Below are positions 57,126 through 64,000 of a stretch of DNA of 64,000 nucleotides, in pieces. Numbering within the stretch: the first letter of the stretch is position 1; the number at the start of each line of letters is the position of its first letter. The stretch is from Cheiracanthium punctorium. Taxonomy: Eukaryota; Arthropoda; Arachnida; Araneae; Cheiracanthiidae. A program made the position numbers and the translations under genes. The stretch covers positions 444,001 to 508,000 of the forward strand of contig JAWZYV010006116.1 of the NCBI GenBank assembly GCA_038373885.1, written 5' to 3'. Below the pieces are notes generated by a model. It was not told the DNA's origin, did no database searches, and saw only the letters and a program-made list of their open reading frames with translations.

Positions 57126-58230
57126 TTAAATTTATTTGAATGCTTGATAAAGATCAAGAGTTTGGAAAGTCAGTGGAGTTACTCCAGTCTTTTTCTAAGT
57201 ATAAAATGAACTGCCGAAAGTCAGCTAATAATATTTTTTTCCGCCCTCTCTGAAAACTATCTCAAACAAATAAAAGGTTCTATAAAGAACCTTATATTTT
57301 GTTTAAGATTCATAGAGGGGGGGGGGTGAAAAATCCAATGTACAATTTTAGTATGACAAATTGCAGGGAACCAAAATCAGTTGGTAATTTATGATTTTTT
57401 TATGACTTTATGATAGTAAAAATTACTTTTTCATATTTTAAGATTTTCTTTTGTAAAAAAAGCAGTCATAAGTTAAACCCTTATTTTAAAACTCATTAAA
57501 ATTAATAAAATTCAATTTATTAATAGGAATATTGCATATTAATTCGGAAACCTTTGTGAAATAAACAGAGAGGTTACTGAATATTTTCCCCAAAATATTC
57601 TGAAACATTACATATCTATTCACCTTTAATCTAGAAACCTTTGCAAAAAAAGTGGGAAAATATTTAAATATTTTTCCAAAATATGCAGAAACATTTATAG
57701 ATACCTTGCCTGCCTAGTGCAGAAATGTTCCTGCAATTTAAACTACAAGAGCTTCCCCATATTTTAAGGCAACACTTCCGATTCTTTTTTTTTTTTTTTT
57801 TTAATAGTGTAGCTGATAATTTTAGTTAACTAATTTTGTGACTTTTAAGTCTAAATGGTTTGGATTTTTCCGAGAATACCAGGTGTCACTACCTCTGCTA
57901 GGAGTAAAACGTATGTGTGCTTCCAGATAATTTTTAAAGCTCTGTTGCTACACATTTGGGGAAAAAAAAAAAAAATGCAAAATAGCTACAATAGCATTCA
58001 AAATCAGATTATTTTTTAATGCACCATTTAATGCTTCATTTGTTTTATATTTATGCATTTTCATTTATTTTCAAGAGTTTTTCTAGAAGTGACTTTCATT
58101 TAATGGTTCAATTTAACAACTTATGGCAACAATGCATTCTTGTAACTGTAGTGTTTAAAATAGAATCTGAAATGAGTTATTTTTAATTTAAGTGAACAAG
58201 AGTAAAAGTATTGAGTGTAGTTTTCATTAA
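57126..58230. other. No gene seen
   Basis: AT-rich with a GGGGGGGGG run (about 57317) and T tracts at 57785. Nothing recognisable. Confidence 0.4.
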
Positions 58231-58303
58231 TACAGCAAAACTTGGATAACTCGAACATGATCAATTCAAAATTTCAACTTTGAATTATTCAAGTTTGACT
58301 ATA
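58231..58303. mobile_element. Tiny pogo-like MITE
   Basis: CAGCAAAACTTGGATAACTC from 58233, with the complement TAGTCAAACTTGAATAATTC at the right end, lies between TA dinucleotides. The 69-bp unit resembles a pogo/Tigger end pair (CAGTAAAACCTCG.ATAA..CGAA). The core is a near-palindrome. Confidence 0.5.
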
Positions 58304-59229
58304 TAAATAAGAATTATTATTATTTTATTTATTTTTTTGCAAGAAGATCGCTTTTGACTTTTCTAAAATGTGTAGGTCAACAATTAACCCTAGCAGAGAA
58401 AATGCTCTCTGATGTTGGATAATTTCTCATTTGTTTTTCACTATTATGATACATATGCTTAAATTTTTATCCCGCAATTTAGTGCTAACTATTTATAAAG
58501 CAATTATTTAGTTGCCAGATTCTAACCAAAGAAGAAAAAACAGTAAATAAATAAAATGGGTGTGAACTAAAGGAAAATAAAAGGTGAAATTTTCAGCATT
58601 TGTTTTCTCCCCCCATATTTTTCTCTTGATCTGCTGCTGAGTTCAACAGTGTTTCATTATACTGGAAATCAAATACTTTGTGTATTTCTAAAATGATAGG
58701 AAAAGTGTAAAATGCTCTCAGTTTCTTTCCCCTTTTTATCTAAGGAGACAGGCTGCAGGTTGTCAAGCTCTGCTATAGATAATTTTTTGCTTTAGAGCTC
58801 TAATGGCATGATTATAAATGATATGTAAAAATTTTCATTACAAGTACACTCATCCTCCTATCTTTTCATGAGAAAAAAATACTTATTTCTCTTGTTGAAG
58901 TAAGTGGGGCACATGATGCGGGTGCTGTGCTAAAGGGAGTGCCAAGATCAGTTATCGCTCCTTGGGAGGGGCACCCTAGTTAAGGTTTGCCCCAGGTGTC
59001 GTAAACAGTAGTTGCGGCTCCGGTAAGTACTCATGTTCTTGAAACAGCTCTCAATTATTACTCGCACAGAATGTTTAATTCAGACCTTTAATTTTTTAAT
59101 TTACTGTTGAACTGAAGAGTTATTTGTGTCTATTAAGATTATTTTAAAGTATGAGTATACTTATATCTGTAGTTACAGATTTTGAACACAAAAAACAATT
59201 ATTGATAAAATGGCTAGTTTTACAGAAAG
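58304..59229. other. No gene seen
   Basis: AT-rich. A GC-richer block at 58905-59030 (GGGGCACC...TTTGCCCCAGG) resembles a SINE/LINE tail but lacks pol III boxes. Confidence 0.35.
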
Positions 59230-59387
59230 ATGTTACATAGCTGCCAATCATCCCGGTTTACCTGTGAGTTTTGCGGTTTTTTAGTCATTTTCCGATTTTA
59301 CGGCCGTAAACAAGTTTCTCCCATTTTTTTCGAATTTTTCTGAATAATTCCTAATTACGGACTAACATTAGAGGACGGTTGGCTGAC

Positions 59388-59613
59388 TTTAGGCCCGTTT
59401 ACATGTGCAAAAATGCGGAGTAAATCCCGGTACTTACACTACTTTCTATCCCGCTTCCCCTACTTAGGGAGGAAAATGCGGGGTAGAAAGATTCCTGGTC
59501 GAAAGGAGGGTTAATGCAGAGTCAACCCCGCTTTCCCATGATGCATTGCGAGTTTTCCCCTGTACTCCGCTTTAACCCGGGATTTTCTATTTTCACATGT
59601 AAACGGGCCTTTA
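59388..59613. mobile_element. Harbinger-like MITE inside element B
   Basis: A 218-bp element (59392-59609) with perfect ends GGCCCGTTTACATGTG and CACATGTAAACGGGCC, flanked by TTTA on both sides (59388-59391, 59610-59613). A TTA/TWA core duplication with GGGCC-like ends fits PIF/Harbinger. GC-rich interior, no coding. Confidence 0.75.
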
Positions 59614-59850
59614 CTGCGCAATCGAGGGGAAAGATAGCCGGTTTACGATTCCGCAAATACTCCAGAGGAAAAGTCGTAGATAGATAATAGTTAAGTGAAT
59701 TTGGCCGGCGTCGTAACTGCGCGCACTGAATATGCATGTTTACTTATATGATTTTATTTACAGCAATCTGGCAACGGTAAAACGAAATTGTTTTGATTTC
59801 GATCTTACATGCTGCTTCAGCGGTGATGATTAATTATCGGCTAAAACGAA

Positions 59851-60132
59851 ATGCCGACCAAGAAATATTACTAAACTTTCAAAGATGGTTATGTGAAGGA
59901 TTTTAAGTTCGTGCTAAAGTCGAAGCTCAGTGCATTTTGCTCGGTGTGTGGGTGTGATTTCTCGATATCGCACGGAGGTAAAAGCGACATAGTTGTGCAC
60001 ACGAAGATAGCTAAGCACCTTAAAAGTGCAAAAGCTATTGATGCATCTCCTTTAATAAGATCTATTTTTACCACCGACAACGATTTAATTGGAATAAAGG
60101 CAGAATGTTTGTTTTACAACGTTTCTGGTTGA
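59851..60132 (+). pseudogene. BED/C2H2-like zinc-finger transposase N-terminus, broken
   Basis: Starts at ATG 59851 (MPTKKYY), then an in-frame TAA at 59872-59874, then TFKDGYVKDFKFVLKSKLSA. It continues FCSVCGCDFSISHGGKSDIV and VHTKIAKHLKSAKAIDASPL, closing at TGA 60130-60132. C..C..DFSI.HGG..DI..H...KKH is the zinc-finger signature found at the N-terminus of hAT-like and related transposon proteins. One nonsense codon precedes it and the rest of the protein is absent. It lies between the CATAGCTGCC termini, so it probably derives from that family's own gene. Confidence 0.65.
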
Positions 60133-60226
60133 ACAAGATTTCAAAATAAAATGTCGATATTGCATGGTAATTTAAAAAAAAAATCTTCTATTTTTTTAAC
60201 TGTCTGAATTGGCAGCTATGATGTTA

Positions 60227-61113
60227 CATTCTGGCAATATTTTTCTGCCAGTTTTTCTGTTAATTTACAGAAATAGTATTTTTAGTTATTTCCTATATTA
60301 CTATTATCTTTCTCCAAATGTTTAAATATTTTTGGTACTTGCATATTATCCCGGCGGTTTGAATATATTGCCAATAGTTTGGCAACTCATTTGACATAGT
60401 TTGTCAGGAATGACCTCCAGGATAATACGTCAGTACCATATTTTTATACACATATTTAAAATTTTTAATGCATTTACAAAAATATAATAGTAATAATATA
60501 ATAAGTATAATACCAGACTACTTTCTGGTATTATATTTATTTCATGTATTACAAATTATATTGTTGTAAATTTATTAAATTTTTTTAGTATATGTATAAA
60601 AAAAATTAAACATTTGGAGAAATATAATAGTAATATATGAAATAACTAAAAATACTATTTCTGTAAATTAACAGAAAAACTGCAGCAAAATGTTGCCAGA
60701 ATGTAACATCTTTCTGTCTACAGGAAGTTCCTGTATACAGAAGAATTACTGGCAGCAAAAAGTTGCCAGAAAATTTCTGTATACAGGAATTTTCTGTATA
60801 CAGAAGAATTACTGGCAGCAAAAAGTTGCCAGAAAATTTCTGTATACAGAAATTTTCTGTCGACAGTAATAAATGTCATTCAACAGAATGATTCTGTAAC
60901 CCCTACAGATAGTTTCTGTATACAGAAATCAACTGTAAAACGCCGCTTGGGAACGACTTTTATATGTATACGGAAAATTTCTGTAGGGAACAGAATTTTT
61001 TTGTCATATAACATACAGCTCCTGGCAACAGAAAATTTCTGCCTACAGAATATTTCTGGCAACTTTTTGCTGCCAGACTTTTTCTGTTGATTTACAGGAA
61101 TATTTTTTGCAGT
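60227..61113. repeat. Hairpin-rich DNA element with CTGTATACAG and GGCAGCAAAAAGTTGCC units
   Basis: A 108-bp segment (about 60217-60325) is the reverse complement of about 60605-60715. Next comes a 63-bp tandem unit beginning AATTACTGGCAGCAAAAAG at 60744 and 60807, rich in CTGTATACAG palindromes and TGGCA...TGCCA hairpins. The right end reads TTTTTTGCAGTG (complement CACTGCAAAAAA), a transposon-like terminus also seen at 48781. The motif TTTCTGTTRATTTACAGRAATA occurs three times (split here: TTTCTGTTRATTT then ACAGRAATA). The whole looks like a composite of several copies of one short-ended DNA element. Confidence 0.7.
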
Positions 61114-64000
61114 GTACGTAGCCGGTATAGCTTTTTTTTTCACTTTTCTTTTATGCAATTCCTTTAGCAGTTTCTCTTTTTGTATTGTTGGAAAACCTGC
61201 CCCGCCCGCCATATTATAACTTTCTCACTACTTCGATGAGTAACGGTGTAAGTTATTTGCAAACCAAATACATAATAACATTTAAAAAGAAACCCATTTT
61301 TAGTACAAAGAATATCAAAGCATTAAGTATAATACTAGTACGTTTATTTTAAGCTTGAATAAGGATCTACAAGAGTTTACTCACTATAAAAAAATACAGA
61401 AAATAGCATCTTCCGATAGTTTGATAGCAGCAACTGAATTAAAATTTAGGATAAATCTCTGGTGTATCGATACTTCAGCCAGTTCTCTCCCTGGCGTCAT
61501 TTAGCGGCCTAATTAACTAAATCGAATTGGTAAACGTGCCATTATGGAACATATGTCCCATTCTCTACGACTGTTATCTCTTTCTACTAAATGTCTAATC
61601 GAAAAATTTATAAAATGCTATCCTAAAATAACATACGGGCTCTTTAATGCATGTTAAAAATAAAATAAACCATGTACTTATTTTCTTACACAGTTTACTC
61701 ACAAGCATGAAGCATTTGATCAATATTTCATGCTTGCGATACATACTTTCAAAAACAAAAGAATGGTTTTATATGAGAAATAGGGTAACTTAAAGTGCTT
61801 CCAAAAATTCGTCTTGCTGAAGATATAGATTTTTCTTTTTCTTTTTTTTTTATAACGCTCACCACATACGACAAAAGTTTTATTTTATGAAAGTATGATA
61901 CGGAAAAATGAGCTCACCCAACAATATTTACGCTGAAGTGAAATGCTCTAGTAAACAATGACTTGTTTTTTATCGTGGGATAGTTCAGACACATGGAAAT
62001 TTCGAGGAAGTCTAAATATAACAAAAGAATATTTATTTTTCCTATAAAACTGGACATTATCGATGTTTTCTTTGTGCTAGACATAAAAATGACAGTCCAG
62101 GGTCACTGGCAGTAGGACAAATTTCTTTAAAAATATAGTGCAGTAATGGTAAATAACCCCTGACGAAATACCATATATTATTTAAAATTGTACACACTTA
62201 TTAAGTAGGTTTAAAAAGGTGCTTGTTTCCTCAAAATTTGACTATGCAATCACTGGCGATGTGGCGTGATGGTTAGTTTGCTCGGGGGCAGCAGTTTATA
62301 CTATTAAAGGGCCTGGCTGTCACGGTGCACTATTTGAATTCTGAAAATACTATAGAGAACTATGACTTAAGATTAAGTCCTAAGATATAATTTTGATTAA
62401 TAGCATAATCAAGTTCGTATTTGTCTACGCATGCTACTTGTGAAGGTTGAATCAGTGTGTCCAAAGTTTTCCCCAATGGTCTTAAGCACTTTCATTTCAA
62501 CATACATTTTAACCTTTTACAGACCGAATTGAGATCCAGGCATATTTGAAATTAGTTTTACTTTGCATATTTTGTCTTCTAATGCTTTAGTTAAAGGATA
62601 TGAGTCATTTAAATGGGGAAAAAATATTGTGTACAATTTTCACTGTGTTCCCAATTAAAAGCATGAGTGATTTCTGACTCTACTTTTACATTGGTTTCAA
62701 AAACTGTATACACTGATGGGTAGTTTAAATAATAAGTGAAATATCAAGAATTAATAAAATATTTATTTTTTAGTCTAATCACAATATCAATTAAGTTTGA
62801 AAGTGGGGAGGGTGTATCAAGATAGCTCTGCAAAAATTTATGAAAATGGCTATTTTCATTACTTTTTGCCAAATTTCCCAATACTGATAGAAATACAATT
62901 TCTATTTCAAAAATTCAAGTCATCATTTAACTTTATCTGCTTTTTTTTTCTACATAAATGTTTCTTGTAAATACATGTAACTCATGCGGAAGTCAATATT
63001 GGTGGAATTTCATTTTTGAATCAATTTTTAATTCGATGTACCCTGGGAGCATTTGCCTGTAAAAGGTTAAAATAGGAAGTTTTATGATGAATATAATGAA
63101 AGCATTGTTACAGAATACTTTGTATATACCGAATATTCATACATTCAAATTTTACTACCATTCAATATTCTAAGTGTAACTATAATTAAATGTATGCCCC
63201 AATTTTTAAATTTTACATGCGTTAATATCAACTGTCTTGCGCGATTGATACGTTGCATTTTTTTAAATGGCTTTGGTAACTATTCAAATGGAAAAGTTAA
63301 AACACACAAAATCATTAATAAATAAACTTTCTAGGAATTATTAAATACTCAGCAATATTGCACAAAGGCACAACACATTATTTTACACTAAACAACCTGC
63401 ATAGTTATCGGGTTCTTGTGCAACATATCACTTACGCTTAAACGTATAATAACTGACAATTATTTCTCGCAGAAAACCGCGCTCAGCCAGGTGTATAAAT
63501 TATCTCCCGGAGATAGCAGAAGATTTATTAACAAAGTCATCTTCACAATTATTCTGCGTGCGTTTTAGCTGTGTACCAAAGATATTAATATAAACCACGG
63601 AAGAAGTGACAACAGAGAAAATTTTTCATAGTTAATTGCTTAACATTCATTTATACTACTCTAATAAGGAAAGAGGAAATGAAAAAAAGAAACCACGTAT
63701 TCAGACTATTAAATGAATAACAGGAAAGTTTTAACTATAGAGCCCGAAAACGTAAAAGAAGAAAAACTATCCATCTGTATAATATATAGTTGGAATTTAC
63801 TGCTAGAATTAAGATAATTACTTAAAAATATAATTTTTATAGAAAAATTTAACCTTGCTGTGTATCGCAATCCTGTTGTGCTTTAACATCATTAGTAAAA
63901 CAAGCATACATATTAAAATGGAATATGTATTGACCAGCTCTTTACACATATGCATATCAAATAAGGCATAATACGCCTAAGGTATTTATTTCGTGTAACT
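61114..64000. other. No gene seen; one possible SINE-like head
   Basis: Mostly AT-rich. At about 62260 GCGATGTGGCGTGATGGTTA resembles a tRNA box A, but no good box B follows. The 110-codon minus-strand frame at 60880-61212 overlaps the hairpin element and is unlikely to be real. The last kilobases show only short AT-rich repeats. Confidence 0.4.

Larger units (their letters stand above)
59230..60226 (+). mobile_element. CATAGCTGCC element with coding remnant (element B)
   Basis: A 985-bp element (59236-60220) begins CATAGCTGCCAATCATCCCG and ends with TTGGCAGCTATG, the same termini as the MITE at 25103. It is flanked by ATGTTA at 59230-59235 and 60221-60226. It contains a transposase-like zinc-finger remnant on the plus strand and a Harbinger-like MITE. 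It sits in an arm of another hairpin-rich repeat whose opposite arm retains the unoccupied sequence. This is the longer of two copies of the family in the window. Confidence 0.8.

Noticed and set aside
59230..60226. 8-bp hAT duplication ATGTTACA for element B
   Set aside because: It would require asymmetric termini (TAGCTGCC versus GGCAGCTATG), and the sister element at 25103 supports only 6-7 matching bases; kept as an alternative, not as the call.
60880..61212. 110-codon minus-strand frame
   Set aside because: It overlaps the hairpin-rich repeat and reflects its palindromes (repeated F-x-x-T-E-I type words) rather than a gene.
62257..62340. SINE head
   Set aside because: A box A-like word exists but no acceptable box B at the right distance.

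Overview
The window is AT-rich eukaryotic DNA, most likely from an arthropod. A chelicerate such as a spider would fit, but that is inference: no species-diagnostic gene is present. The evidence for a metazoan genome is a pair of splice-compatible exons, tRNA-derived SINEs, and remains of mariner, pogo/Tigger, hAT-like, Harbinger-like, TTAA-type, Ty3/gypsy and non-LTR elements. No bacterial operon, CRISPR array or intact tRNA/rRNA gene was seen. Almost all recognisable content is mobile or repetitive.

Region by region. 0-3 kb: a long foldback repeat with a TTAA-flanked MITE in its middle, an internally deleted mariner, a 40-bp perfect palindrome and a SINE. 4-6.3 kb: two inverted-repeat DNA elements around a decayed coding trace. 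8.7-9.4 kb: a 5'-truncated non-LTR retrotransposon carrying an RNase H remnant and a 12-bp target duplication. 10.7-17.6 kb: a TA-flanked MITE, then a long-armed foldback element split by a 5.5-kb Ty3/gypsy retrotransposon. That retrotransposon keeps gag and protease but has lost reverse transcriptase, RNase H and integrase. 18.5-19.5 kb: an inverted-repeat element rich in an AAGCTT motif. 23.2-25.3 kb: a broken copy of a multicopy arthropod protein gene and a short MITE. 27-29.6 kb: a reverse transcriptase fragment between an AT microsatellite and a 48-A tract, a long hairpin MITE and the tail of a retroelement polyprotein. 31-37.5 kb: a hairpin MITE, degenerate tandem repeats, a SINE, a 320-bp duplicated block, a solo LTR and a cluster of short hairpins.

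39.2-41.4 kb (minus strand) holds the best candidate for a host gene: two phase-compatible exons of a SAMD3-like C-terminal domain. 43.6-45 kb is a tandem array with a period of about 322 bp. 45.7-48.9 kb holds a second solo LTR with a 4-bp duplication, a minus-strand SINE, a Tigger deletion derivative and pogo-like debris. 50.9-52.4 kb is a 1474-bp hAT-like element with a perfect 8-bp duplication. 54.4-57.1 kb has a broken mariner N-terminus, a double hairpin and a degenerate tandem repeat split by a hAT-like insertion. 59.2-61.1 kb is a nest: a Harbinger-like MITE lies inside a 985-bp element (a zinc-finger coding remnant between CATAGCTGCC inverted repeats), which itself sits in an arm of another hairpin-rich repeat. 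From 61.1 kb to the end no clear gene is visible.

The window therefore shows layered transposition into an intron-rich or gene-poor region rather than a pathway. The most unusual items are the CATAGCTGCC family with apparent 6-bp duplications (two copies, one carrying coding remains), the nested insertions whose empty sites can be read from the opposite hairpin arm, and several dense short-hairpin clusters of unknown origin.
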